A DNA stretch of 64,000 nt from Vogesella alkaliphila (GTDB lineage: Bacteria > Pseudomonadota > Gammaproteobacteria > Burkholderiales > Chromobacteriaceae): positions 550,322 through 614,321 of the forward strand of contig NZ_BMYW01000001.1 of assembly GCF_014652475.1 (NCBI RefSeq), given 5' to 3'. Below the pieces are notes generated by a model. That model saw only the letters and a list, made by a program, of their open reading frames with translations, did not search any database and had not been told where the DNA came from. Shown here piece after piece: positions 53,978-63,827 of the stretch. The first letter of the stretch is position 1. Each line of letters begins with the position of its first letter. Position numbers and translations under genes: made by a program.

Positions 53978-54807
53978 GCCAGCGCTCCGGCGGCGCGGTC
54001 GGCGTGCCACTGCCGGATCAGCGCCTGCAGTTGCGGCAGGCCGCGGGTGAGCAGGGTCGGGCCGGGGGCGAGGATGTCGGCGGACTTGATCTCGATGACG
54101 TGGCCGCGTGCGAAGTTGCGCACCGCCGGCACCTGCTGCCAGCCGTCACGCTCCAGCAGCGTTTCCGGGCGGAAGCGTTTGCCGCACCAGCTGCCGACGA
54201 TCAGGTCCGGCGCGCGAGCGGCGACGGTCAGCGGGTCGGCGACGATGCGCTCCTTGGCGCGCACGAACGGCGCGTGCTCGGCGTAGGCGTCGCGGCCGCC
54301 GGCCAGCTCGATCAGCTCGCCGACCCAGCCGATGCCGGTGATGATCGGGTCCGGCCACTCCTCGAAGTACACCAGCGGCCGCGGCAGGCCGGCGGCGTCG
54401 TTGGCCGCGCTCTCGGCGGCGGCGGTGTCGATGGCGGCCTGCAGGCTCGCGGCCAACGTTGCGGCCTCGCGCTCCTTGCCGGTCAGGCTGCCCAGCACCC
54501 GCACCATGCGCAGCACGCCGGCGAGGTCGCGGTGGTTGAAGTGCTGCACGTCGACGCCGGCGTCGGCGACGTCCTTGACGATGTCGCTCTGCAGGCTGGA
54601 GTAGGCCACCACCAGGTCGGGCTCGACGGCGAGGATCTTCTCCAGCTTGCCGCTGGAAAAGCCACTGATCTTGGGCTTGTGCTGGCGCGCCTCGGGCGGG
54701 TAGACGGTAAAGCCGGAGATGCCGGCGATCAGGTGTTCGGCGCCGAGCAGGTACAGCGTTTCGACGGCTTCGGTGCACAGGCAGGCAATGCGTTGGTAGT
54801 GGCTCAT
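53974..54807 (-). CDS. BtuF-like cobalamin-binding protein without signal peptide
   Basis: A 277-residue helical-backbone (type III) binding-protein fold. [26 protein letters not shown] and [16 protein letters not shown] match BtuF-like corrinoid binders. There is no signal peptide or lipobox, so it should stay in the cytoplasm, unlike the exported BtuF homologue encoded next. It overlaps cobQ by 4 bases. It may bind a corrinoid intermediate inside the cell; that is inferred. Confidence 0.85.
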
Positions 54808-54823
54808 GGCGGACTCGGGGCGG

Positions 54824-55687
54824 TTAGGGGTGGCGGCGGGCGAGGTCGAGCTTGGCGCACAGCTGGCGCGTGCCCTCGATCATGCGCGGGGTCGGACGGT
54901 TGAGCAGGTCGCCGTTGACCTGGTGCAGCTGGCGGTTTTGCACCGCGGCGATGCCGGGCATGCGTTGCCAGCGCCTGAGCAGGTCGTCGTTCTGGCGCAT
55001 GGCGGCGGACAGGATCACCTGCGGGTTGGCGGCGATCACCGCCTCGTCGGTGACCACCGGCGCGGTGACCGGCAGGCTGGCGAAGACGTTGTTGCCGCCG
55101 CACAGCGCGATGGCGTCGCTGACGATGTGCTGGCCGTTGAGGGTGTATAGCGGCTTGTCCCACACCTGGTAGAACACGCTGAGTTTGGGCTTGCCCTGCT
55201 GCTGCCGGCGCAGCGCGGCCAGATCCTGCTCGAAGCGGCGCGCCGCCTGTTCCGCCTGCGCGCTGCTGCCCAGCAGCTGGCCGATGCGGCGCAGGTTGGA
55301 CGGGATGTCGGCAAAGCGCTTCGGCTGGCTGTAGAACAGCGGGATGCCGAGCTGGCGCAGCGGCTCCAGCTGCCGCGCCGACGGGCCGTGCAGCCAGACC
55401 AAGAGCAGGTCCGGCTTGGCGGCGACGATGCGCTCCAGGTCGATGGCGCGGAAGCTGCCGGCCTTGGGCAGCGCCTTGGCCGCCGCCGGGTAGTCGCTGT
55501 TTTCATCGACGGCGATCAGGCTCGCGCCGCCGCCGGCGGCAAAGGCCAGCTCGGTGACGTGTGGCGCCAGACTGATCACGCGCTGCGCCGGTGCCGGCAG
55601 AGTGACGCGGCTGCCCTGATCGTCGATGACGCTGACCGGTGCGGCCAGTGCCGGCAGACAGGCCAGCAGCGGGAGGAGTCGTTTCAT
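54824..55687 (-). CDS. btuF: Periplasmic cobalamin-binding protein BtuF
   Basis: A 287-residue exported binding protein. The signal peptide is short ([19 protein letters not shown]). The helical-backbone fold follows: RVISLAPHVTELAFAAG and KPDLLLVWLHGPSARQLEPL (here the second shows KPDLLLVW). It hands cobalamin or other corrinoids to BtuCD. The ATG at 55687 overlaps the upstream aminotransferase stop by 4 bases. Sixteen bases separate it from the next gene. Confidence 0.9.
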   Translation of the reverse strand: MKRLLPLLACLPALAAPVSVIDDQGSRVTLPAPAQRVISLAPHVTELAFAAGGGASLIAVDENSDYPAAAKALPKAGSFRAIDLERIVAAKPDLLLVWLHGPSARQLEPLRQLGIPLFYSQPKRFADIPSNLRRIGQLLGSSAQAEQAARRFEQDLAALRRQQQGKPKLSVFYQVWDKPLYTLNGQHIVSDAIALCGGNNVFASLPVTAPVVTDEAVIAANPQVILSAAMRQNDDLLRRWQRMPGIAAVQNRQLHQVNGDLLNRPTPRMIEGTRQLCAKLDLARRHP

Positions 55688-56697
55688 GCAGTAGTGTCCT
55701 TGTCGCGGAAACCGGCCAGCGCGGCGGCCAGCCGTTGCCAGTGGGGTTCTTCGGCCGGCAGGCCGAGGCGGAAGCGCGGCTGCGGCTCGGTAAACAGCCG
55801 GCACCAGATGTGTTGCGTCGCCAGATGCCGCTGCAACGCGGCGGCGGGCGCGTACTCGCCGCCGGCGAACAGGTCGCAGCCGGCGTGCGGCAGCGCGTTG
55901 GCTGCCAGCAGTGCGGCCAACCTGGCGCGGCGCGCGGCGAGATTGGCGCGTGCCTGCTGCTGCCAGGGCGAGTCGCGCAGCGCGGCGGTGGCGAGATGCT
56001 GCACCGCGCCGGGAATGGTCCACGGCCCCAGCTCCTCATCCAGCCGCTGCAGGATGGCGGCCTCGGCGGCGACAAAGCCCAGGCGCAGGCCGGCGAGACC
56101 GAAGAACTTGCCCGGCGAGCGCAGCACGATCAGGCCGGGCAGCTGGCCGGCGTGGGCGGTGACCGACAGCTCGGGGCAGACATCGGCAAACGCCTCGTCC
56201 ACCAGCAGCCAGCCGCCGCGCGCGGCCTGTTGCTGCGCCCACCGCAGCACGCTGGCCGCCGGGTAGGCGTGGCCGGACGGGTTGTCCGGATTGCACAGGA
56301 TCAGCACGTCGACGTGGCCGGCCTGCGCGCCGAGGTCGGCGTGAGCATGGCGGCTGACGGCGTGGCCGTGCCGCGCCCAGCGCCAGCCGTGTTCACCGTA
56401 ACTGGGGTGGGCGACGGCGACGCTGCCGGGCGGCCGCAGCCGCGGCAGCGCCTGGATCGCCGCCTGGCTGCCGGCGACGGGTAAAAGGTTGGCCGCGCCG
56501 TAATAGGTGCAGGCGGCGGCGAGGAAGGCAGCGTCCGGCTGCGGCAGCGTGTGCCACAGCGCGCTCGGCACGGCTGGCACCGGGTAGGGCCGCGGGTTGA
56601 GCGCGGCGGACAGGTCGATCCAGCCGGCCGGCTCGCCGCCGTAGGTGGCGATGGCGGCGTGCAGGTTGCCGCCGTGCACGGGTTTGAGCGTGTTCAT
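55684..56697 (-). CDS. L-threonine-O-3-phosphate decarboxylase-like PLP enzyme (CobD/CobC)
   Basis: A 337-residue class I/II aminotransferase-fold protein, equivalent to Salmonella CobD (Pseudomonas CobC), which makes aminopropanol phosphate for the cobalamin linker. The start [31 protein letters not shown] and the PLP lysine in [14 protein letters not shown] are diagnostic. Overlaps cbiB and btuF by 4 bases each, so it is tightly coupled. Confidence 0.92.
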   Translation of the reverse strand: MNTLKPVHGGNLHAAIATYGGEPAGWIDLSAALNPRPYPVPAVPSALWHTLPQPDAAFLAAACTYYGAANLLPVAGSQAAIQALPRLRPPGSVAVAHPSYGEHGWRWARHGHAVSRHAHADLGAQAGHVDVLILCNPDNPSGHAYPAASVLRWAQQQAARGGWLLVDEAFADVCPELSVTAHAGQLPGLIVLRSPGKFFGLAGLRLGFVAAEAAILQRLDEELGPWTIPGAVQHLATAALRDSPWQQQARANLAARRARLAALLAANALPHAGCDLFAGGEYAPAAALQRHLATQHIWCRLFTEPQPRFRLGLPAEEPHWQRLAAALAGFRDKDTTA

Positions 56698-57593
56698 AGG
56701 GGAATGGCCAGTAGCAGCCACAGCAGCAGCGCCCGGTCCAGCAGGCGCGCGGCGCGGGCGATGTCGGCGGCGGCGGGCGTGGCGCCATCGCCCAGTGTTG
56801 GTCGCTCTTCCAGCCGGCCGTGGTAGCTGGCGGCGCCGCCCAGCCGGATCGCCAGCGCGCCGGCACCGGCGGCCATCACCGGGCCGGCGTTGGGGCTGTC
56901 CCACTGCGGTGCCTGCGTGCGCCAGCAGCGCAGTGCGAGGCGGGTGTGGCCGGCCAGCGCGTAGGCCAGCGCGGTCAGCCGTGCCGGCACGAAACCGAGC
57001 ACGTCGTCGGCGCGGGCGGCGACCTTGCCGAAGCGTTCGAAACGCGGGTTGCGGTAGCCCCACATCGCGTCCAGGGTGTTGGCGAGGCGGAATGCCAGTG
57101 TGGCCGGGGCGCCGCCGATGGCAAACCAGAACAGCGCGCCGAACACCGCGTCGTGGCCGTTTTCCAGCAGCGATTCGGCGGCGGCGCGGGTGACGGCGGC
57201 CTCGTCGGCGTGGCGCAGGTCACGGCTGACGATGCGGCTGGCCAGCGCGCGCGCCTGCGGCAGGTCGCCGGCCAGCAGCGCCGCGCCGATGGGGCGGGTA
57301 TGTTCCAGCAGGCTTTGCCGGCCGAGGGTGAAGTACAGCACCGCCACGCTGAGGGCGGCGGCCGCCGGCACCGGCAGTTGCGCCAGCAGCCAGCACAGGG
57401 CCAGCGGCAGCGGCAGCACCAGCAGCGCCCAGGCCAGCGCGCCGCGCAGCAGGCGCTTGCGGCCAACGTTGAGTGTTTTTTCCAGCAGCTTGGCCGCATT
57501 ACCGAAGCCGACCAGCGGGTGGTAGCGGCGCGGCTCGCCCAGCAGGCGATCGAGCAGCAGCGCGGCTGCCATCAGCGCGGCAACGCTCAGCAT
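56694..57593 (-). CDS. cbiB: Adenosylcobinamide-phosphate synthase CbiB (CobD)
   Basis: A 299-residue inner-membrane protein with several hydrophobic segments. It attaches the aminopropanol arm to adenosylcobyric acid. [19 protein letters not shown] and the run [18 protein letters not shown] are family hallmarks. ATG at 57593 overlaps the cobB stop by 7 bases; its own stop overlaps the next start. Confidence 0.94.
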   Translation of the reverse strand: MLSVAALMAAALLLDRLLGEPRRYHPLVGFGNAAKLLEKTLNVGRKRLLRGALAWALLVLPLPLALCWLLAQLPVPAAAALSVAVLYFTLGRQSLLEHTRPIGAALLAGDLPQARALASRIVSRDLRHADEAAVTRAAAESLLENGHDAVFGALFWFAIGGAPATLAFRLANTLDAMWGYRNPRFERFGKVAARADDVLGFVPARLTALAYALAGHTRLALRCWRTQAPQWDSPNAGPVMAAGAGALAIRLGGAASYHGRLEERPTLGDGATPAAADIARAARLLDRALLLWLLLAIPL

Positions 57594-58876
57594 GGCGGCA
57601 GGAACAGCGCAGCGGCGGCGGCCGGATTGCTGGCGAAGTAGGCGTGGAAGTACGACGCCTGCACGCTGCCGTGGCGGTACACCGCCTCGCCGCCGGCCCG
57701 GCCGTCCTTGCGCTGGCAGTGGGCCAGCGGTGCCAACGGCGTGTCGAAGCTGGAGTAGTGGAAGGTGTGGCCGCGCAGTTCGCCGGCGGCAGTGGGCCAC
57801 CCCTGGCTGCCCAGCGCCGCCAGTTTCTTGCCCATGCGCACGCTGCCGGGCAGCACGCCGGCCATCGCGTGGCTTTGGCCGTCGGTGTCGGTGAGGCTTT
57901 CCGTCAGCGCCATCATGCCGCCGCACTCCGCCCACAGCGGTTTGCCGCTGGCCGCGAAGGCCTGCACGCTGTGTTGCCAGCGGCGGTTGCCCGCCAGCGT
58001 CGCCGCGTGCAGTTCCGGATAGCCGCCGGGCAGCCACAGCGCATCGGCATCGGCCGGAATGGCCTCGTCGGCCAGCGGCGAGAAGAAGGCGAGCGTCGCA
58101 CCCATGCCGGTCAGCGTGCGCAGGTTGGCCGCATAGAGGAAGGCAAACGCCGCGTCGCGGGCGATGGCGATGGTTTTGCCGGCCAGTAGCGGGGCGAGTG
58201 GCGGCAAGGGCATCGCCGGCGGCGTAAACACGGGCAGCGCGGCCAGCACCGCGTCGTCCAGTTGCAGCGCGTCGGCCAGCGCGTCCAGCCGCGCGGCTAG
58301 ATCCGGCAGCTCGGACGGCAGGTGCAGGCCGAGGTGGCGCTCCGGCAGCGACTCGGCCTGCCGCGGCAGGTGGCCGACCACCGGCAGTTCCGGCGTGCCG
58401 CAGGCGCGGATCATGTCGGCGTGGCCGGGGCTGGCGACGCGGTTGGCCAGCATCCCCGCCCACGGCAGCCGGCCGTGGTCGCGCAGGCCGCGGGCGATGG
58501 CCAGCGCGGTGCCGACCATCGCCGAGCAGTCCAGCACCGCCAGCACCGGCACCCCGAAGTGGCGGGCCAGGTCGGCGCTGGACGGCATGCCGTCGTACAG
58601 CCCCATCACGCCCTCGATCAGCAGGTAGTCGCACTCCCGCGCCGCCTCGGCCAGCAGCGCGTGGCACTGCGCCTCGGTGCACATCCACAGGTCCAGCACG
58701 TCCACATTGCTGCCGCTGGCGGCGGCCAGCAGCAGCGGGTCGATGAAGTCGGGGCCGGTCTTGAATACCCGCACCCGCTGGCCATCGCGCGCGAGCTTGC
58801 GGGCGAGGGCGGCGGTGACGGTGGTCTTGCCCTGGCCGGAGGCGATGGCGGAGAGGAGAAGGGCTTTGCAGCTCAT
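57587..58876 (-). CDS. cobB: Cobyrinate a,c-diamide synthase
   Basis: A 429-residue CbiA/CobB enzyme with an N-terminal P-loop ([20 protein letters not shown]) and a C-terminal class I glutaminase domain with nucleophile region [16 protein letters not shown]. It amidates the a and c side chains of cobyrinate. The ATG at 58876 matches the family start; the open frame continues upstream without homology. First gene after the inverted-repeat element at 58916-59047. Confidence 0.95.
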   Translation of the reverse strand: MSCKALLLSAIASGQGKTTVTAALARKLARDGQRVRVFKTGPDFIDPLLLAAASGSNVDVLDLWMCTEAQCHALLAEAARECDYLLIEGVMGLYDGMPSSADLARHFGVPVLAVLDCSAMVGTALAIARGLRDHGRLPWAGMLANRVASPGHADMIRACGTPELPVVGHLPRQAESLPERHLGLHLPSELPDLAARLDALADALQLDDAVLAALPVFTPPAMPLPPLAPLLAGKTIAIARDAAFAFLYAANLRTLTGMGATLAFFSPLADEAIPADADALWLPGGYPELHAATLAGNRRWQHSVQAFAASGKPLWAECGGMMALTESLTDTDGQSHAMAGVLPGSVRMGKKLAALGSQGWPTAAGELRGHTFHYSSFDTPLAPLAHCQRKDGRAGGEAVYRHGSVQASYFHAYFASNPAAAAALFLPPC

Positions 58877-58915
58877 GGTTGCTTTCTGGATGGGGTTGTT
58901 TTTTTGTGCCGCGAA

Positions 58916-59047
58916 AACCTTTTTGCCACAGAACCCACGGAAAGACACAGACAGAACCGATGCAATCCACACTGCGCTTCGGGACGGACTTGCTTGTGGT
59001 GGTCCGTCTTTATTTCCGTGTTTTCCGTGGATTCTGTGGCTAAAAAA
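58916..59047. repeat. ~130-bp inverted-repeat element inside the cobalamin operon
   Basis: Outer arms read TTTTTGCCACAGAACCCACGG (here 58918-58939) and, reversed, TTAGCCACAGAATCCACGG (59022-59041), pairing over ~30 bases with few mismatches. An inner hairpin GACGGAC/GTCCGTC sits between. Sequence and symmetry resemble GCCACAGA-type dispersed elements found in many beta- and gammaproteobacteria. No coding potential. Confidence 0.7.
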
Positions 59048-59053
59048 TCGGGT

Positions 59054-59671
59054 TTACCACTCCACGCCCGGCTGCGCGGCGATGCCGGCGGCGAAGGCGT
59101 GCTTCACCAGCGTCATCTCGGTGACGGTGTCGGCGGCGTCGATGACGGCTTGCGGTGCGCCGCGGCCGGTGACGATCACGTGCTGCTGTGGCGGGCGGGC
59201 GGCGATGTCGGCCAGTACCTGATCCACGTCGAGGTACTTGTACTTCAGCGCGATGTTCAGCTCGTCCAGCAGCACGAGGCCGATGGCCGGATCCTGCAGC
59301 ATCTGGCGCGCTTTTTCCCACGCTTCGCCGGCGCGGGCGACGTCGCGCTCGCGGTTCTGCGTGTTCCAGGTGTAGCCCTCGCCCATGGCGTGGAACTGCA
59401 CCTCGTCGGGGAAGCGGCGCAGGAAGCGCTCTTCGCCGGTGGACATCGCGCCCTTGATGAACTGCACCACGCCGACCTGCATCTCGTGGCCGAGGCCGCG
59501 CATCACCATGCCGAAGCCGCTGGAGCTTTTGCCCTTGCCATTGCCGCAGTTGACGATGAACACGCCGCGGTTTTGGCTGGCGGCGGCGATCTTGGCATCC
59601 ATGATTTCTTTCTTGCGCGCCATGCGCGCGTTGTGGCGCTCGGTGCGGCCGTTGTCTTCGGTGTGGCTCAT
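59054..59671 (-). CDS. cobO: Cob(I)alamin adenosyltransferase, CobA/BtuR type
   Basis: A 205-residue P-loop adenosyltransferase. The Walker-type loop GNGKGKSSSGFGMVMRGLG and the segment DPAIGLVLLDELNIALKY are diagnostic. It adenosylates corrinoids early in salvage. The ATG at 59671 overlaps the btuD stop by 4 bases. Distinct in fold from the PduO-type enzyme at 40188. Confidence 0.95.
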   Translation of the reverse strand: MSHTEDNGRTERHNARMARKKEIMDAKIAAASQNRGVFIVNCGNGKGKSSSGFGMVMRGLGHEMQVGVVQFIKGAMSTGEERFLRRFPDEVQFHAMGEGYTWNTQNRERDVARAGEAWEKARQMLQDPAIGLVLLDELNIALKYKYLDVDQVLADIAARPPQQHVIVTGRGAPQAVIDAADTVTEMTLVKHAFAAGIAAQPGVEW

Positions 59672-60417
59672 GATGGGTGTCCGGGTAAGAAGCAGGGGTG
59701 GCCTGCGTGGTGGAGACGGGTTAGCGGGTAGCCGAGCACGGCGGCAAGGTGTTCGGCGCCGAGTTCGGCCAGCGGGTACTGGCGGTGCGCGCCGTGCTCG
59801 TCGAGCAGCAGCGCGTGGCTGGCGCAGGCCGGGGCCAGCTGCAGGTCGTGGCTGACCAGCAGCACCGCCTTGCCCTGGGCACGCCAGCGGCCGATCTGCT
59901 GCTGCAGCGCGGCCTGATGGGCGAGGTCGAGCGAATTGGACGGCTCGTCGAGCAGGATCAGCGGCGCGTCCTGCGCCATCACGCTGGCCAGCGCCACGCG
60001 CTGGCGCTCGCCGCCGGACAAGGCCTGCAGCGGCCGCGTCGCCAGACGGCCAAGGTCGAAGGCGTCCAGCGCGGCGGCGACGCGCTGCGGGGTGTCGCCG
60101 CTGTCCGACCAGGCGAAACGCGCGGCGGCGACGGCATCTTGCACCGCGTAGTCGAAGGCGTCGTGGCTGGCCTGCGGCAGCAGTGCGAGGCGTTGCGCGC
60201 GCTGGCGCGGCGTCAGCTGCGGCAAGGGTTGGCCGCACAGGCGGATATGGCCGCCATCGGCGTGGCGCAGCGCCGCCAGCGTGGCCAGCAGCGTGCTCTT
60301 GCCGCAGCCGTTGCGGCCGGCGATCCACCAGCATTCGCCGGCGCGAACTTTCCAATCCAGTGGCTGCAGCAGCGTGCGGCGGCCCTGGCGTAGGGTGAGC
60401 TGGTCACAGTGCAGCAT
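59668..60417 (-). CDS. btuD: Cobalamin ABC transporter ATP-binding protein
   Basis: A 249-residue FecE/BtuD-type ATPase. Walker A is GRNGCGKST, the signature is LSGGERQRV and Walker B is LILLDEPSNSLD. It shares its first bases with the btuC stop, so translation is coupled. Partner of BtuC and BtuF. Confidence 0.93.
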   Translation of the reverse strand: MLHCDQLTLRQGRRTLLQPLDWKVRAGECWWIAGRNGCGKSTLLATLAALRHADGGHIRLCGQPLPQLTPRQRAQRLALLPQASHDAFDYAVQDAVAAARFAWSDSGDTPQRVAAALDAFDLGRLATRPLQALSGGERQRVALASVMAQDAPLILLDEPSNSLDLAHQAALQQQIGRWRAQGKAVLLVSHDLQLAPACASHALLLDEHGAHRQYPLAELGAEHLAAVLGYPLTRLHHAGHPCFLPGHPS

Positions 60418-61445
60418 CAGGCTAGCCTCCGGCGGGTGCGTTGCAGCTGCCAGAACAGCACCGGCACGCCCAGGAGCGCAGTCAGCACGCCGACCGGCAG
60501 CTGCATCGGCGCGACGATGGTGCGCGCTAGGGTGTCGGCCAGCACCAGCAACGCGGCGCCGCTGAGCACGGCGGCGGGGATCAGCCGGCGCAGGTCCGGG
60601 CCGCACAGCAGGCGGCAGGCGTGCGGCACCATCAGGCCGACGAAGCCGATGCTGCCGCCCTGGCTGACGGCGCTGGCGGTGAGCAGCGCGGCCAGCACCA
60701 GCAGCAGGCGGCGCAGCATGGCCACCGGCACGCCCAGCGTCAGCGCGTGGTCGCCGTGCAGCGCCAGCAGGTTGATCGCCGGCGCCTGCCACCACGCCAA
60801 GAGCGCGGCCGGCAGCAGCACCAGCCACGGCCACGGCCGCAGCGGCGTGCCGGCGATGTCGCCGACCAGCCAGAACACCATGCCGCGCAATTGCGCGTCC
60901 GGCGCGATGGTGAGCAGCAGCGAGATCAGTGCGCCGCAGGCGGCGGACAGCAGCACGCCGGTGAGCAGCAGCAGCACCGTGCCGCTGCTGCGTGCGAAAT
61001 CGCGGCGCGCCAGCAGGAACAGCAGCGCCGACAGCGTCAGCGCGCCGGCGACCGCGGCGCTGTCCACCTGCCACAGCGCCAGCCCCAGCCACAGCGCCAG
61101 CAGCGCGCCGACCGAAGCGCCGCCGGACACGCCCATCACGTAAGGATCGGCCAGCGGATTGCGCAGCAGTGACTGCATCAGCACGCCGGCCAGTGCCAGC
61201 GAGCCGCCGGTGACCCAGGCGGTCAGCGCCCTCTCCAGGCGCAGGCTAAGCAGGGTGTCGGCAAGCGTGCTGCCGTGGCCGCTGGCGGCCAGCCACAGCT
61301 CGCCGGCGCCCAGCGCGATGGAGCCGCTGCTGCAGGCCAGCAGCAGGCTGCCGCCGCTGAGCAGGGTCAGCAGCGTCAACAGGGGCAGGGTGGGTAAGCG
61401 CAGGGCACCGCGCAGCGGGCGGTCCAGCGTCAGGCTGTGGGACAT
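60417..61445 (-). CDS. btuC: Cobalamin ABC transporter permease
   Basis: A 342-residue FecCD/BtuC permease with about ten hydrophobic segments. DPYVMGVSGGASVGALLALW and GSIGFVGLMVPHACRLL are the family signatures. The ATG at 61445 is chosen because the region upstream belongs to the riboswitch; an in-frame ATG at 61541 would lie inside it. First gene of the cobalamin operon. Confidence 0.93.
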   Translation of the reverse strand: MSHSLTLDRPLRGALRLPTLPLLTLLTLLSGGSLLLACSSGSIALGAGELWLAASGHGSTLADTLLSLRLERALTAWVTGGSLALAGVLMQSLLRNPLADPYVMGVSGGASVGALLALWLGLALWQVDSAAVAGALTLSALLFLLARRDFARSSGTVLLLLTGVLLSAACGALISLLLTIAPDAQLRGMVFWLVGDIAGTPLRPWPWLVLLPAALLAWWQAPAINLLALHGDHALTLGVPVAMLRRLLLVLAALLTASAVSQGGSIGFVGLMVPHACRLLCGPDLRRLIPAAVLSGAALLVLADTLARTIVAPMQLPVGVLTALLGVPVLFWQLQRTRRRLA

Positions 61446-61560
61446 GGGCGCGATATCGGTATCGCGGAAGGGGCAGGCGTCAGGCGCACGGATCAGCCAT
61501 CTGACCGGATGCCGCCCTCCGCAGCATGTGTCGGGACGCACCGCCGGGCGGTGCGCGCGT

Positions 61561-61755
61561 TCGCCGTGGCCGGTATCCGGGCTGGTTTCGCCGTCTGCCC
61601 GCCTTCCCGTGATGACTCACAGTGGCGATGGGCAGGGCGGTCGTGGCGGCGGGACCGCTGGACCATAGAAACGCACCGTTGCGGGGGCAGCACAGGTCTC
61701 ACCTGTTTCCCGTTTAACTTGCCGGCGTGCGCCGGCGAAGCACCAAGGCAGTCGG
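61561..61755 (-). promoter_or_regulatory. Cobalamin riboswitch
   Basis: On the minus strand the conserved parts appear in order: the GGGAAACAGGTGAGACCTG block with GCTGCCCCCGCAACGGT, then the B12 box GCCACTG (61620-61626) and the closing part AACCAGCCCGGATACCGGCC. It ends about 115 bases before the btuC start. It should repress btuCD-cobO and the downstream cob genes when adenosylcobalamin is plentiful. Confidence 0.92.
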
Positions 61756-61897
61756 CGATTTTAGCAGATCGGCATCCGTACGCCGCCGGCTTTTATATTT
61801 TCAAAAAGAATAACAAAACAATAATTGATTATTTTTGGAAATATAAAGGCGCGGTTAAGGTGACGGCAGAATCTTTCCACACCTTGGGGGCAGCAGC

Positions 61898-62476
61898 ATG
61901 GCGCACGATTTTTCCGGCTTCGACTACATCATCCAGCCGGGCTGGAACAACTCCGGCCCCGAGCACTGGCAGAGCCACTGGCAGCAAACGTTGGCCGCCA
62001 CGCGGGTGGCCAACCACGACTGGCAGACGCCGCAGCTGGACGACTGGCTGGCGGCGCTGGACGCGGCGGTGGCCGCCGCCACGCAGCCGGTGATCGTGAT
62101 CGCGCACAGCCTCGGCTGCGCCACGGTGGCGCACTACGCGGCGCGCTACGGCAACCGGCTGGCCGGTGCGCTGCTGGTGGCGCCGGCCGACGTCGAGCGC
62201 GCCGGCGCCCCGGTCGCGTTGCAGCCGTTCGCACCGCTGCCGGAGCGGGCGCTGCCGTTCCCGGCGCGGGTGGTGGCCAGCGACAGCGACCCGTTCAGCC
62301 TGCCGCTGCGCTCGGCGCGGATGGCGGCGCTGTGGCAAAGCCCGCTGCACTGGCTGCGCGGCGCCGGTCATGTCAATGTCGCCTCCGGCCACACCCGCTG
62401 GCAGGACGGCTTCGCCCAGCTGGTCGCGCTGGTGGCCGATATCCGCCAGCAGCGGCAGGCGTCGCGCTGCGCCTGA
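61898..62476 (+). CDS. RBBP9/YdeN-family alpha/beta hydrolase
   Basis: A 192-residue serine hydrolase. The nucleophile elbow is AHSLGC, the acid is near DSDPFS and the catalytic His is in GAGHVNVASGH; all three match the RBBP9/YdeN group. It is preceded by a strongly AT-rich stretch (61793-61850) that likely holds its promoter and separates it from the divergent riboswitch. Substrate unknown. Confidence 0.88.
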   Translation: MAHDFSGFDYIIQPGWNNSGPEHWQSHWQQTLAATRVANHDWQTPQLDDWLAALDAAVAAATQPVIVIAHSLGCATVAHYAARYGNRLAGALLVAPADVERAGAPVALQPFAPLPERALPFPARVVASDSDPFSLPLRSARMAALWQSPLHWLRGAGHVNVASGHTRWQDGFAQLVALVADIRQQRQASRCA

Positions 62477-62598
62477 GCCGGCGGCCAACCTTGCCGGGCA
62501 AGCACTTGTACTGAGGCGCGCGGCGCGGCAATCGGCGTGGCATTTGCGGCGGGCTTGGGCATAGAATTCAGACATGCCCTGTCCCGCTGGAGCGCGTC

Positions 62599-63708
62599 AT
62601 GCACCTGCTCGCCTTTGTTGACCATGTCGTCAGCGACATCATTACCCCGGCGCTGGACCCGCGTTTCGACATCGACCGGGTGACGCTGCTGTGTCACCGC
62701 AGCCACCTTGATCTTGCCTTCGACATCCTCGGCGTCTGCCACAAGCTGCACCTGAACGCGGCGGTGGAGACGCTGCCGGCGGACAGCCAGCCGCTGGCGC
62801 TGCGGCAGCGGCTGCAGGAGCTGGTGCAGGGCGGGGTCTGCTTCAACATCAGCGCCGCGTCGCCGGTGCAGGCGGCGCTGGCCTACGATCTGGCGCGCGA
62901 ATACCGGCTGCCGCTGATGGCGATCGAGCACGACAACGACCGCCTGATCTGGCTGCTCGGCGGCGAGAGCAGCCGCCTGCACAGCGGCACCGAGATCGCC
63001 GAAGGGCTGTCGCTGGAGGCGTACTTCGCGCTCTATGGCAGCCGCATCCTTACCATCCACTACCGGCTGGAGCGGCGCAGCCCGCGCCACGAGCAGCTGG
63101 CGCGCGATCTGGCCGAACACGCGGCGCTGCGGCCGAAGTCGTTGTCGCTGCTCAACAGGCTGTGCAACGACCTGGACGAAGAGCAGTTCAGCCAGCACCC
63201 GCTGTCCAGCGGCGAGCACGTGCTGTACGACTGGCTGCTGGCCAGCGGCATGGTGGAGTTCCGCGACAGCGGCCACATGCGCTGTCTCGATGCGCGGGCG
63301 CGCTTCTTTCTTGCCGGCGGCTGGCTGGAGGTGTGGCTGCTGTCGCAGGTGGCCGAGCTGGCGCAGATCCTGCCGGTCAGCGACGCCGCCGTCGGCGTCA
63401 AGATCAGCCATCACAATGTCGAGAACGAGTACGACGTGGCGATCCTGTGCAACAACCACCTGTACCTGATCGAGTGCAAGACCGCCGCGCCCACCAGCTT
63501 CCAGCAGCGCGGCGTGGGCCTGGAGAACCTGTTCAAGCTCAACAGCGTCGCCGGCCTCGGTGGCCTGCACGCCAAGGCGATGCTGGCCAGCCTGTACGTG
63601 CCGACCGAGAGCGAGGTCGGTCGCGCCGAATCGCAGCGCATCACGCTGCTGGCCGGGCCGCAACTGCGCCAGGCGCGCGAGTACCTGCGCGAGTGGCTGA
63701 TGAGCTGA
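62599..63708 (+). CDS. DUF1887 / Card1-Can2-like CARF nuclease
   Basis: A 369-residue protein. An N-terminal Rossmann-like CARF region (about 1-150) and a winged-helix linker precede a C-terminal PD-(D/E)xK nuclease. The nuclease acidic residues are E244 (GWLEVW), D279 (NEYDVAIL) and the ExK pair E292/K294 (LIECK). The order matches DUF1887 proteins such as Card1, which cut DNA and RNA when bound to cyclic oligoadenylate from type III CRISPR systems. No CRISPR array or cas gene is present here. Family sure; activator unknown. Confidence 0.85.
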   Translation: MHLLAFVDHVVSDIITPALDPRFDIDRVTLLCHRSHLDLAFDILGVCHKLHLNAAVETLPADSQPLALRQRLQELVQGGVCFNISAASPVQAALAYDLAREYRLPLMAIEHDNDRLIWLLGGESSRLHSGTEIAEGLSLEAYFALYGSRILTIHYRLERRSPRHEQLARDLAEHAALRPKSLSLLNRLCNDLDEEQFSQHPLSSGEHVLYDWLLASGMVEFRDSGHMRCLDARARFFLAGGWLEVWLLSQVAELAQILPVSDAAVGVKISHHNVENEYDVAILCNNHLYLIECKTAAPTSFQQRGVGLENLFKLNSVAGLGGLHAKAMLASLYVPTESEVGRAESQRITLLAGPQLRQAREYLREWLMS

Positions 63709-63827
63709 GCGCGGTGGCGGCGGCGCCACAGCGCCGGAATATGTCAGCGTATTTGCTCTAAAAAGAATTTTTTGCGACAGACTTTCTGCTATCTTTGCCG
63801 CCGATTCCATTTTCCCGGACGGTTGCC

